The notes beneath the pieces are model-generated. The model was not told the DNA's origin, ran no database searches, and saw only the letters and a list, made by a program, of their open reading frames with translations. Positions 41,664 through 49,841 of a stretch of 64,000 nt of DNA are shown here, one piece after another. This DNA comes from RPQJ01 sp046347155. Lineage in GTDB: Bacteria; Pseudomonadota; Gammaproteobacteria; Steroidobacterales; Steroidobacteraceae. Position 1 is the first letter of the stretch. Every line of letters begins with the position of its first letter. Location: NCBI GenBank assembly GCA_046347155.1, contig JAXMGT010000001.1, forward strand, positions 558,001 to 622,000, given 5' to 3'. The position numbers were made by a program, and so were the translations under genes.

Positions 41664-43037
41664 ATGCACCTGCACATCGTCGGCATCTGCGGCACGTTCA
41701 TGGGCGGGATCGCCGCGCTCGCGCGCGCGTCCGGGCACCGTGTCACGGGCTCGGATCGCGCGGTCTACCCGCCGATGAGCACGCAGCTCGCCGCGCTCGG
41801 CATCGACGTGATCGAGGGCTACGGGCCGGACCAGCTCGCGCTCGAGCCCGACGTCTTCGTGATCGGCAACGTGATGAGCCGCGGCAATCCGCTCGTCGAG
41901 GCCATCCTCGACTCCGGGCGTCCGTACGAGTCCGGGCCCGGGTGGCTGGCGCGGAACGTGCTCGCGGGCCGCTGGGTGCTCGGCGTCGCGGGCACGCACG
42001 GCAAGACCACGACGACGAGCCTGCTCGCGTGGATCCTCGAGCACGCGGGCCTCGAACCCGGATTCCTGGTCGGCGGCGTGCCGCTCGACTTCGGCGTGAG
42101 CGCGCGGCTCGGGGCCGGCCGGCATTTCGTCGTCGAGGCCGACGAGTACGACACCGCGTTCTTCGACAAGCGGGCGAAGTTCGTCCATTACCGCCCGCGC
42201 ACGGTGATCCTGAACAACCTCGAGCACGACCATGCCGACATCTACCCGGACGTCGCGTCGATCCAGCGGCAGTTCCACCTGCTGATGCGCACGATCCCTT
42301 CGAACGGGCGGGTCGTGATGAACGGCGCCGACGCGAACCTCGACGAGGTGATCCGGATGGGTTGCTGGACGCCGGTCGAGCGCTGCGCGACCGATGCGAC
42401 GGCCACCGCCGACTGGCGCGCGAGCGCGGAACCGGGGACCGCCTGGTCACGCTGGACGCTGCACCAAGGCGAGCGCCCCGTCGGCGACGTCGAGTGGAGC
42501 ATGTTCGGGCGGCACAACGTCGCGAATGCACTCGCCGCCGTCGCCGCGGCCCATCACGCCGGCGTGCCGGTCGGGGCCGCCCTCGAGGCGATCGCGCGGT
42601 TCAAGGGCGTGCGCCGCCGGCTCGAGATCCGCGGCACGGTGGACGGCGTCGTCGTCTATGACGACTTCGCACACCACCCCACCGCCGTCGCGAGCACGAT
42701 CGAGGGCGTGCGGCTCACGGGCGGCGGACGCGTGATCGCGGTGCTCGAGCCGCGTTCGAACACGATGAAGCTCGGCACGCACAAGTCCGCGCTGGCCGAT
42801 GCGCTGCGTGGCGCCGATCGCGTGTTCGTCTACCGCTCGCCCGAGGTGAAGTGGGACGTCGCCGACGCGATGCGCCCGCTCGGAGACCTCGCGGTCGTCC
42901 ACGAGTCGCTCGACGCGCTCGTCGCCGCGCTCGTCGCGGAGTCCGGACCGGGCGACCGGCTCGTGCTCATGAGCAACGGTTCGTTCGGCGGCCTCCATGA
43001 ACGGCTGCTGGCTGCACTCAAGGCCCGTACCGTGTGA
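41664..43037 (+). CDS. mpl: UDP-N-acetylmuramate:L-Ala-gamma-D-Glu-meso-DAP ligase (murein tripeptide recycling)
   Basis: A 457-residue Mur ligase family protein: N-terminal HIVGICGTFMGGIAALARA (UDP-binding domain), ATP loop GVAGTHGKTTTT, EADEYDTAFFDKRAKFVHY and NNLEHDHADIY of the central domain, and DDFAHHPTAV of the C-terminal domain. The CGTFMGG and VEADEYD features separate Mpl from MurC. It reattaches recycled tripeptide to UDP-MurNAc. The ATG is at 41664; the next gene starts on a GTG overlapping its TGA. Confidence 0.95.
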   Translation: MHLHIVGICGTFMGGIAALARASGHRVTGSDRAVYPPMSTQLAALGIDVIEGYGPDQLALEPDVFVIGNVMSRGNPLVEAILDSGRPYESGPGWLARNVLAGRWVLGVAGTHGKTTTTSLLAWILEHAGLEPGFLVGGVPLDFGVSARLGAGRHFVVEADEYDTAFFDKRAKFVHYRPRTVILNNLEHDHADIYPDVASIQRQFHLLMRTIPSNGRVVMNGADANLDEVIRMGCWTPVERCATDATATADWRASAEPGTAWSRWTLHQGERPVGDVEWSMFGRHNVANALAAVAAAHHAGVPVGAALEAIARFKGVRRRLEIRGTVDGVVVYDDFAHHPTAVASTIEGVRLTGGGRVIAVLEPRSNTMKLGTHKSALADALRGADRVFVYRSPEVKWDVADAMRPLGDLAVVHESLDALVAALVAESGPGDRLVLMSNGSFGGLHERLLAALKARTV

Positions 43038-44116
43038 GTGCCGCGCCGCGCATCCTCTTCGTGCCGGTCTCGGGACCGGGAGGGGCGGGTGAGTATTTCC
43101 GCTGCCTCGCATTCGCGCGCGCCGCCGGACGGCGCTGGCCCGGCGCCTCGATCTCGTTCGTGATGAGCCGCGCCGCGCCCCAGGTGTCGCAGGTTCCGTA
43201 CCCGGTGCACCTCGTGGACCGATCGCCCACGCGCGAGACGGCGGCGGTCGCCCGGATCCTCGCCGAGGTCCGCCCTGACGTCGTCGTGTTCGACAGCGCC
43301 GGCCGGGTGGCGCAGTGCAGGCGCGCGCGCGAACTCGGCGCGCGCACCGTGTTCGTGAGCTCGAGGCCGAGCACGCGCCGCAGGGGATTCGCGCTGCGCC
43401 GCCTGTGGGCGCTCGACCAGCACTGGATCGTCGCGCCGCGCTTCCTCGGCGGCACCGCGGGCCCGCTCGAGCGGTTGAAGCTCGCGCTCGCGCCGCACTG
43501 CACGGCGGTGTTCCTCGAGGTGATCCACGAACCGGTGGACGAGGAGGGCACCCGCGCGCTCGAGGCCCGGCTCGGCATCGACCGGGGCCGGTACGTCGTC
43601 GTGTGTCCCGGCGGCGGTGGCCACGCGACGGACGGCCGCGACCCATCGCGGGTCTACCTCGAGGCCGCCGCCCGGGTCGGGGCCGCGACGGGACTGCCGG
43701 TCGTCGCGGTGCTCGGATCGCCCGCGGGCGGCGCGCACTTCGGCCCCGGTGATTCGCCGGCCGGCGTGCACGTCGTCGACACGCTGCCGAACGGCGTGCT
43801 GATGGGCCTGCTGCACGGCGCGCACGTCGGCATCGTGAATGGCGGCAGCCTGCTCGTGCAATCGATCGCCGCCAGCCTGCCGTGCGTCGCCGCGCCGATC
43901 AGCGACGACCAGCCCGGTCGGATTGCGCGCTGCGCGGCCGCGGGGCTCGTGCGGGCCGCGCCGCTCGATGCCGCGGCGCTCGCGGACGAAGCGGCGGCAC
44001 TCGCCCGTCCGCCGGAGCGGGCGGCGCTGGCCGGGCGGCTTGCGGCACTCTCGATGGCGAATGGCCTCGACGTCGCGGTCGACTCGATCGGGCGGCTGCT
44101 CGCCGGGCCGCGCTGA
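43034..44116 (+). CDS. GT28/MurG-like glycosyltransferase-fold protein
   Basis: A 360-residue protein with the GT-B layout: ILFVPVSGPGGAGEYFRCLA at the start, a central domain switch, then VVVCPGGGGHATDG, LPNGVLMGLLHGAHVGIVNG and GGSLLVQSIAASLPCVAAPI, which resemble the UDP-sugar binding part of MurG and UGT-like enzymes. Donor and acceptor are unknown. Coupling to mpl through the GTGA overlap (GTG start at 43034) suggests a cell-envelope role. Alternatively it could be an epimerase-like GT-B fold protein. Confidence 0.65.
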   Translation: MSAAPRILFVPVSGPGGAGEYFRCLAFARAAGRRWPGASISFVMSRAAPQVSQVPYPVHLVDRSPTRETAAVARILAEVRPDVVVFDSAGRVAQCRRARELGARTVFVSSRPSTRRRGFALRRLWALDQHWIVAPRFLGGTAGPLERLKLALAPHCTAVFLEVIHEPVDEEGTRALEARLGIDRGRYVVVCPGGGGHATDGRDPSRVYLEAAARVGAATGLPVVAVLGSPAGGAHFGPGDSPAGVHVVDTLPNGVLMGLLHGAHVGIVNGGSLLVQSIAASLPCVAAPISDDQPGRIARCAAAGLVRAAPLDAAALADEAAALARPPERAALAGRLAALSMANGLDVAVDSIGRLLAGPR

Positions 44117-44152
44117 ATCGAACCGGCGGCGACGCGCCGGGGCGAACCGGGC

Positions 44153-45436
44153 CTACAGCCGCGAGAACACGCGCGCTGCAGCGGCGACCGTCGCCTCGAT
44201 CTCGGCGTCGCCGTGCGCGGCCGAGACGAATCCGGCCTCGAACGCCGACGGCGCGAGGTAGACGCCTTCGTCGAGCATCCCGTGGAAGAAGCGCTTGAAG
44301 CGCTCGACGTCGCAGGCGGTGGCTTCGGCGTACGAATTCACGTGCGGTGCGTCGGTGAAGAACAGCCCGAACATCCCGCACACGTGGTTCGTCGCGAGCG
44401 GCACGCCGGCCGCACGCGCGGCCGCCGTGAGCCCGTGGACCAGGCGGTCGGTCTTCTCGGCGAGCGCCGCGTGGAATCCGGGTGCCGCGATGCCCTCGAG
44501 TGTCGCGAGCCCCGCGGCCATCGCGACCGGGTTCCCGGACAGCGTGCCCGCCTGGTACACCGGGCCGAGCGGCGCGATGTGTTCCATGATCTCCCGGCGG
44601 CCGCCGAACGCGCCGACCGGCATGCCGCCGCCGACGATCTTGCCGAGCGTCGTGAGGTCCGGGCGGATCCCGTAGCGCTCCTGCGCGCCGCCGCGAGCGA
44701 CCCGGAACCCGGTCATCACCTCGTCGAAGATCAGCACCGCGCCGTGCCGCGTGCATTCCTCGCGCAGCGCCTCGAGGAAGCCGGGGACCGGGGGGATGCA
44801 GTTCATGTTGCCGGCGACGGGCTCGACGATCACGCAGGCGACCTCACCCCCGAACTCGGCGAACGCCGCGCGCAGCTGCGCGACGTCGTTGTAGGTGAGC
44901 GTGGTCGTGTACGCCGCGAGTTCGGCCGGCACGCCGGGCGAGGTCGGGACGCCGAGCGTCAGCATCCCGGAACCCGCCTTCACGAGCAGCGAGTCGGAGT
45001 GGCCGTGGTAGCAGCCTTCGAACTTCACGATCCGGTTGCGCTTCGTGTAGCCGCGCGCGAGACGGATCGCGCTCATCGTGGCCTCGGTGCCCGAGCTCAC
45101 CATCCTGACGAGTTCGATCGACGGCACGAGCTCGATGAGCTTCCGCGCGACGGTGGTCTCGATCGCGGTCGGTGCGCCAAACGACAGGCCGTTCGCCGCG
45201 GTCTCCTGGACCGCGCGGATCACGGTCGGGTGCGCGTGCCCGAGGATCATCGGGCCCCAGGACCCGACGTAGTCGATGTACTGGCGCCCCTCGGCGGACC
45301 AGACGTGGGGGCCTCGCGCGCGGGCGAAGAAGATCGGCTCGCCGCCGACCCCGCGGAATGCGCGCACCGGCGAATTCACGCCGCCGGGAATGACCTTGCA
45401 GGCTTCGGTGTACAGGCTCACGTCGGGCTCCAGCAC
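44153..45436 (-). CDS. hemL: glutamate-1-semialdehyde 2,1-aminomutase
   Basis: A 427-residue PLP enzyme: IPGGVNSPVRAF near the N-terminus, SSGTEATMSAIRLARG, FEGCYHGHSDSLL, LIFDEVMTGFRVA and the PLP-binding Lys in TTLGKIVGGGMPVGAFGG. It converts glutamate-1-semialdehyde to 5-aminolevulinate for heme. The start is GTG at 45436, with a weak ribosome binding site; another GTG lies five codons in. It is divergent from crcB across 81 bases. Confidence 0.95.
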   Translation of the reverse strand: MLEPDVSLYTEACKVIPGGVNSPVRAFRGVGGEPIFFARARGPHVWSAEGRQYIDYVGSWGPMILGHAHPTVIRAVQETAANGLSFGAPTAIETTVARKLIELVPSIELVRMVSSGTEATMSAIRLARGYTKRNRIVKFEGCYHGHSDSLLVKAGSGMLTLGVPTSPGVPAELAAYTTTLTYNDVAQLRAAFAEFGGEVACVIVEPVAGNMNCIPPVPGFLEALREECTRHGAVLIFDEVMTGFRVARGGAQERYGIRPDLTTLGKIVGGGMPVGAFGGRREIMEHIAPLGPVYQAGTLSGNPVAMAAGLATLEGIAAPGFHAALAEKTDRLVHGLTAAARAAGVPLATNHVCGMFGLFFTDAPHVNSYAEATACDVERFKRFFHGMLDEGVYLAPSAFEAGFVSAAHGDAEIEATVAAAARVFSRL

Positions 45437-45517
45437 TCGGTTCGGGCGGGGTAGTGTAGTCTAGCCGCGGTCGCGGTCCCGTCCGTACCTCCCGCGCATC
45501 CGCCACAGGAGCCGTCG

Positions 45518-45913
45518 TTGAAGCTGGCCCCGGTCGCTTACCTCGTCGCCGTACTCGGGAGTGCCCTCGGGGGCGGTGCGCGGCTCTGGGTGTCCACGCT
45601 GGTCGCCCGCGGATTCGGAACCGACTTCCCGTGGGGCACGCTGGCCGTGAACCTGCTCGGCTGCTTCACGGTCGGGCTGCTGGGCGCGCTGTTCGCGCCG
45701 ATCGGGCGCGTGCACGTGATGCCGCTCACCTGGGTGTTCCTCGTCGTCGGCGTGCTGGGTGGCTTCACGACGTTCTCGGCGTTCTCGCTCGAGGCGCTGC
45801 TGCTCGTGCAGCGCGGGGCGACCGCGGCCGCGGCGGCCTACGTCGCGGTGTCGCTGCTCGGGTGCCTCACGGCGGCCGGCGCGGGCTGGGCGATCGCGGC
45901 GACGGTGCGCTGA
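45518..45913 (+). CDS. crcB: fluoride channel CrcB/FluC
   Basis: A 131-residue four-helix membrane protein with the family's GGGARLWVSTL, FPWGTLAVNLLGCFTVGLL and GGFTTFSAFSLEALLL motifs (the TTFSTF-like Phe box). It forms dimeric fluoride channels that export F-. The start is TTG at 45518, supported by AGGAG 7 bases upstream. I looked for a fluoride riboswitch in the 81-base upstream gap and did not find one. Confidence 0.93.
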   Translation: MKLAPVAYLVAVLGSALGGGARLWVSTLVARGFGTDFPWGTLAVNLLGCFTVGLLGALFAPIGRVHVMPLTWVFLVVGVLGGFTTFSAFSLEALLLVQRGATAAAAAYVAVSLLGCLTAAGAGWAIAATVR

Positions 45914-45926
45914 CCGGCGACGCCGG

Positions 45927-46799
45927 TCACTGCTGGGTGACCGTGTAGCCGCGGCGGCGCAGCAGGTCGACGACGCTCTCCGGGCCCACCAGGTGCAGCG
46001 CGCCGACGACGACCAGGCAGTCCTCGCGGCCCTGCAGCATCCCGTCGATCGTCCCGACCCACGTCCGGTTGCGCTCCGTCGTGAGCCGGCGGTAGAGGTC
46101 CGGGAATTCATGCGATTCCTGCTCGAGCATCCGCGCGAGCGCATCCGTGTCGCCCGATCGCCACGCGTCCAGCAGTTCGCCGAGTTCCCGGTCCATGCCC
46201 GCCGATTCCTCCAGCGTCATCTGCAGGAATCGCTTCTGCATCGGCATCGGCATCGAGGCGAGCATCGCGAACTGCTCTGCCGCCGTCTCGAGGCCCTCGA
46301 TCGGCTTCCCGTCGCGGGCGGCCCGGCGCGCCAGCGTCTGCTCGATGCCGTATTCCGGGGAGTAGCCGCGCCGCGCCAGTTCGAGGTCCATCACGGTCAG
46401 TGCGGCGAGCCACGGCGCATACCCCTCGAGCGCCGCGAGATCGAGTCCCGCCGCCTGTGCCTGGCGGTCGATCGAGTCGTAGTCCGGGGCGAGCACGTCA
46501 CGGAGCGTCTGGCCGCGCGGCAGCAGCGCCGCCGACTGCATCGCGGCGGCGAGTTCGAGCGGGTCCGCGTCCGCAGCGTCCACGTCGATCTCCATCACGA
46601 GGCGCTGCGCGGCCCCGTACGCCCGGTCGGCCGCCGCGGGCAGCGGCGCTTCGCCTGGCTTCAGCACGTGGACGGACCCCAGCAGCCACACGGTCGCGTG
46701 CGGTCCGCGCACCTCCCAGAGCAGGTGCCGGCCGGCCGCCGTGGCGTATGTCGGCATGCCGAGCAGGGCGACCAGCACCAGTGCGAAGAACTTCTTCAT
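45927..46799 (-). CDS. TraB/GumN family protein, exported
   Basis: A 290-residue protein with a signal peptide (MKKFFALVLVALLGMPTYAT). LLWEVRGPHATVWLLGSVHV is the first conserved motif, EYGIEQTLARRAARDGKPIEG the central one, and VVGALHLVGPESVVDLLRRR the last. These are the Gly/His/Glu motifs of the TraB/GumN (Tiki-like metalloprotease) family. Activity in bacteria is unproven; gumN sits in the xanthan cluster of Xanthomonas. The start was placed at Met 46799, with the signal peptide directly following. Confidence 0.88.
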   Translation of the reverse strand: MKKFFALVLVALLGMPTYATAAGRHLLWEVRGPHATVWLLGSVHVLKPGEAPLPAAADRAYGAAQRLVMEIDVDAADADPLELAAAMQSAALLPRGQTLRDVLAPDYDSIDRQAQAAGLDLAALEGYAPWLAALTVMDLELARRGYSPEYGIEQTLARRAARDGKPIEGLETAAEQFAMLASMPMPMQKRFLQMTLEESAGMDRELGELLDAWRSGDTDALARMLEQESHEFPDLYRRLTTERNRTWVGTIDGMLQGREDCLVVVGALHLVGPESVVDLLRRRGYTVTQQ

Positions 46800-46912
46800 C
46801 GGGACACCGGGTCGGGGGGACGCCGGCATTCTCCCACGACCGGGCGGGGGCATGCGCCGCGGATCGCGACTGGTGCACACTCCGCTGGGGCGCCGCGAGG
46901 CCGGGAGGAACC

Positions 46913-47575
46913 ATGTCGAACCGCACGATCGAGGTCGACGACGCACTTTACGAATACCTGCTGTCCGTGTCGCTGCGCGAAAGCCCGCTCCAGCGGCGGC
47001 TGCGCGAGGAGACGGCCGCCGACCCGATGGCGCGGATGCAGATCTCGCCGGAGCAGGGCCAGTTCATGGCGCTGATCGCGCGCCTCACCGGTGCGCGGCG
47101 GTGCCTCGAGGTGGGCGTTTTCACCGGCTACTCGTCGCTCGCCGTCGCGCTCGCGTTGCCGGAGGACGGTCGCATCGTCGCTTGCGACGTGAGCGAGGCC
47201 TGGACCTCGGTCGCGCGGCGCTACTGGGCCGAGGCCGGGATCGCGCACAAGGTCGAGCTCCGGATCGCCCCCGCGCTCGAGACACTCGACGGCCTGCTGG
47301 CGGACGGTGCTGCCGGGACCTTCGACCTCGCGTTCATCGACGCCGACAAGACGAACTACCTCGGCTACCACGAGCGCGTGCTCGGGCTGTTGCGCCCGGG
47401 CGGGCTCGTGATGACGGACAACACGCTGTGGAGCGGGCGCGTCGCCGATCCCGCCGTCCAGGACGCCGACACGGTTGCACTGCGGCAGTACAACGAATTC
47501 CTGCACGGGGACGCCCGCGTGGATCTGAGCCTGGTGCCGATCGGCGACGGCCTGACGCTGGCGCGCAAGCGCTGA
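46913..47575 (+). CDS. class I SAM-dependent O-methyltransferase (catechol/caffeoyl-CoA type)
   Basis: A 220-residue methyltransferase. The SAM motif is LEVGVFTGYSSLAVALAL, the acidic binding residue follows in IVACDVSEAW, FIDADKTNYLGYHERVL holds the metal-binding Asp residues and MTDNTLWSGRVADPAVQD the last motif. This is the Mg2+-dependent catechol/caffeoyl-CoA O-methyltransferase family; the bacterial substrate is unknown. The ATG at 46913 has GGGAGGAA directly upstream. It is divergent from the TraB/GumN gene. Confidence 0.9.
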   Translation: MSNRTIEVDDALYEYLLSVSLRESPLQRRLREETAADPMARMQISPEQGQFMALIARLTGARRCLEVGVFTGYSSLAVALALPEDGRIVACDVSEAWTSVARRYWAEAGIAHKVELRIAPALETLDGLLADGAAGTFDLAFIDADKTNYLGYHERVLGLLRPGGLVMTDNTLWSGRVADPAVQDADTVALRQYNEFLHGDARVDLSLVPIGDGLTLARKR

Positions 47576-47627
47576 GCGGCGCTGCGACAACGAGGGCAAC
47601 CGCGGGATGCCGCGGCGCGCGCGGCTG

Positions 47628-47990
47628 CTATTTCGCCTCGCCCGTGCGTCGATACGCGGTTGCAGTCATCCGCGTGGTGTACACGGTCCCGACCAGTGCC
47701 CAGGTCCAGGACTCCTCGACGCTGATGTTCGTCAGGTAGTCGCCGCCGGCCTGTGCGGCGAGCAGTTCGAAGGCCCGTTGCTGTCGATTGTTGATGTTGA
47801 TCGGAACCAGCAGCAACAGCTGGAAGCCGCTGGCCGAGGCGCTCACCTGGCGTCCGCTGGTGCGATCGATTTCCGTCGGCGTTGGCGCCCGGTCGGTCGT
47901 GGCCAGGCGGACCGGCGACCCGGCGCAGGCGGTCAGGAGCATGACGACCCCGGTGACGACGAGACCGGCGCGGGAGAGCCTTGCGTTCAT
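47628..47990 (-). CDS. small lipoprotein, second of a paralogous pair
   Basis: A 120-residue protein with a lipoprotein signal (VVMLLTAC, Cys about residue 18). The mature part holds FQLLLLVPININNRQQRAFE and ends ISVEESWTWALVGTVYTTRM. The closing VEESWTWALVGT matches IRENWYWWVIGT of the upstream gene in pattern, so the two are likely duplicates. I do not recognise a function. The start (ATG 47990) overlaps the stop of its partner (ATGA). Confidence 0.75.
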   Translation of the reverse strand: MNARLSRAGLVVTGVVMLLTACAGSPVRLATTDRAPTPTEIDRTSGRQVSASASGFQLLLLVPININNRQQRAFELLAAQAGGDYLTNISVEESWTWALVGTVYTTRMTATAYRRTGEAK

Positions 47991-48355
47991 GGCCGCACCT
48001 CCCGGATGGCGGTGCCCGTCACCGTGACCTCGCGGGCCGTACCGATGACCCACCAGTACCAGTTTTCCCGGATGGTCACGTCGACGAGACCGGTGGCACC
48101 CGGCACGCTCGCCACCGCCCGTGCATACGCCTTCCCGACGCGCTCGTTGAGTCCCATCGGCAGCACGTTGTACGCGGTGTCGAGCACGCCGAGCGAACCG
48201 GTGGCCGTGCCGGTCGCCGGGCCCAGTCGCTCGTAGTGCGCCGGCGGCTCCGGAGCGATCAGGACCGCACCCGAGCTGCAGCCCGAAAGGGCGCACAGGC
48301 ATGCGGTCAGCGTCACGGCGGCTGCAGGGGGCGTTCCATGCCTTGTGTGGGTCAC
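47987..48355 (-). CDS. small lipoprotein, first of a paralogous pair
   Basis: A 122-residue protein with a lipobox (LCALSGC) and a C-terminal domain VDVTIRENWYWWVIGTAREV. The domain contains a VLPMGLNERVGKAYARAVAS helix analogous to the ININNRQQRAFELLAAQ helix of its partner. I chose the GTG at 48355 because GGGAG lies 9-13 bases upstream and the signal peptide follows directly; the frame is open further upstream without conserved sequence. Function unknown. The 280-base gap to frmA holds no gene that I can support. Confidence 0.65.
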   Translation of the reverse strand: MTHTRHGTPPAAAVTLTACLCALSGCSSGAVLIAPEPPAHYERLGPATGTATGSLGVLDTAYNVLPMGLNERVGKAYARAVASVPGATGLVDVTIRENWYWWVIGTAREVTVTGTAIREVRP

Positions 48356-48635
48356 CTGATCGACTCCCGGCCCGCGCGTCCGATGGCGGGCCCGGATCAC
48401 TGTGTCAATTCGGCCACCGGATTTCAAGTCCGGATCCCCGTACTCCCGCGCGAGCGGCCGGTGACGACCCCATGCGTTTGGGTACCGAACGAACGTGTGT
48501 TTTCCGGGCCTGCCGGCGGCTCCTTCGGTATCCTGCCTTCGCCGTTCGTGGTGACGCTGGCCTGGCTGTACCCGGGGATGCCGTGGTTGCCCGGCAGGAG
48601 CCGCGACCGACCTCAACGCAGCGGGAGAGGCGAAC

Positions 48636-49745
48636 ATGAAGACGCGTGCCGCCGTGGCATTCGAAGCGAAGAAGCCGCTCGAGATCGTCGAAGTCGACCT
48701 CGACGGACCGAAGGCCGGCGAGGTGATGGTCGAGATCAAGGCCACCGGCATCTGCCACACGGATGCCTACACGCTCGACGGGCTCGACTCCGAGGGGATC
48801 TTCCCGTCGGTGCTCGGCCACGAGGGGGCCGGCGTGGTGGTCGAGGTCGGCGCGGGCTTCACGAGCGTGAAGCCCGGCGACCACGTGATCCCGCTCTACA
48901 CGCCCGAGTGCCGGCAGTGCAAATCGTGCCTGTCGCGCAAGACGAACCTGTGCACGGCCATCCGGGCGACGCAGGGGCAGGGGCTGATGCCTGACGGCAC
49001 GAGCCGCTTCTCGTACAAGGGTCGCCGGATACATCACTACATGGGCTGCTCGACGTTCTCGAACTACACGGTGCTGCCCGAGATCGCGGTCGCGAAGATC
49101 CGCGACGACGCCCCGTTCGACAAGGCGTGCTACGTCGGCTGCGGCGTGACGACCGGCGTCGGCGCGGTCGTGAACACCGCCCGTGTCGAGGCCGGCGCGA
49201 ACTGCGTCGTGTTCGGTCTCGGCGGAATCGGCCTCAACGTCGTGCAGGGACTCAGGATGGTCGGTGCGGCGCGCATCGTCGGCGTCGACGTCAACGATTC
49301 GAAGGAAGCCTGGGGTCGCCGCTTCGGGATCACGCACTTCGTGAACCCGACGCGCGTTCAGGGCGACCTCGTCCAGCACCTGGTCGCGCTGACGGACGGC
49401 GGCGCCGACTACACGTTCGACTGCACCGGCAACGTCGCGGTGATGCGCCAGGCGCTCGAGACCTGCCACCGCGGCTGGGGCACGAGCGTGATCATCGGCG
49501 TCGCCGAGGCCGGCAAGGAGATCGCGACGCGCCCGTTCCAGCTCGTGACCGGGCGCGTCTGGAAGGGCTCCGCCTTCGGCGGCGCGCGCGGTCGCACCGA
49601 CACGCCGCGCATCGTCGACTGGTACATGGAGGGCCGCATCCAGATCGACCCGATGATCACGCACACGATGCCGCTCGAGCGGATCAACGATGCGTTCGAC
49701 CTGATGCATCGGGGCGAGAGCATCCGCTCGGTCGTGATCTACTGA
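48636..49745 (+). CDS. frmA: S-(hydroxymethyl)glutathione dehydrogenase/class III alcohol dehydrogenase
   Basis: A 369-residue zinc alcohol dehydrogenase. The catalytic-zinc motif is TGICHTDAYTLDG with GHEGAGVV, the structural-zinc cluster CRQCKSCLSRKTNLC, and the NAD-binding fold VFGLGGIGLNVVQGLRMVGA. The length and the RATQGQGLMPDGTSRFS segment are those of class III enzymes, which oxidise the formaldehyde-glutathione adduct and reduce S-nitrosoglutathione. GGGAGAGG precedes the ATG. No fghA/frmB esterase is adjacent. NO detoxification by this enzyme could intersect with the H-NOX pathway, but no link is visible. Confidence 0.94.
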   Translation: MKTRAAVAFEAKKPLEIVEVDLDGPKAGEVMVEIKATGICHTDAYTLDGLDSEGIFPSVLGHEGAGVVVEVGAGFTSVKPGDHVIPLYTPECRQCKSCLSRKTNLCTAIRATQGQGLMPDGTSRFSYKGRRIHHYMGCSTFSNYTVLPEIAVAKIRDDAPFDKACYVGCGVTTGVGAVVNTARVEAGANCVVFGLGGIGLNVVQGLRMVGAARIVGVDVNDSKEAWGRRFGITHFVNPTRVQGDLVQHLVALTDGGADYTFDCTGNVAVMRQALETCHRGWGTSVIIGVAEAGKEIATRPFQLVTGRVWKGSAFGGARGRTDTPRIVDWYMEGRIQIDPMITHTMPLERINDAFDLMHRGESIRSVVIY

Positions 49746-49774
49746 GCGGGCCGGCCGAACCGTCCCGCGAACGA

Positions 49775-49830
49775 AGAAGGGGACATTCACGGTTCCCGGC
49801 GGCCGCCGGGACCCGTGAATGTCCCCTTCT
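49775..49830. repeat. 56-bp near-perfect palindrome (REP-like) between frmA and ahcY
   Basis: Two 28-base arms with no spacer pair with a single mismatch; the arms contain GGGGACATTCACGG and its complement. It fills the gap between the convergent frmA and ahcY stops. It could act as a bidirectional terminator. The GGGGACATTCACG core is typical of REP-like elements linked to REP-associated transposases. Confidence 0.7.
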
Positions 49831-49841
49831 CCGCCGGCCGG

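Noticed and set aside
45437..45517. A fluoride riboswitch before crcB.
   Set aside because: The gap lacks the conserved fluoride-aptamer blocks; only possible TAG-rich promoter elements are seen.
48400..48450. A tRNA-like T arm (CCGGA, TTTCAAG, TCCGG).
   Set aside because: The loop is shifted by one relative to TTCRANY, and no acceptor stem, D arm or anticodon arm can be folded around it.
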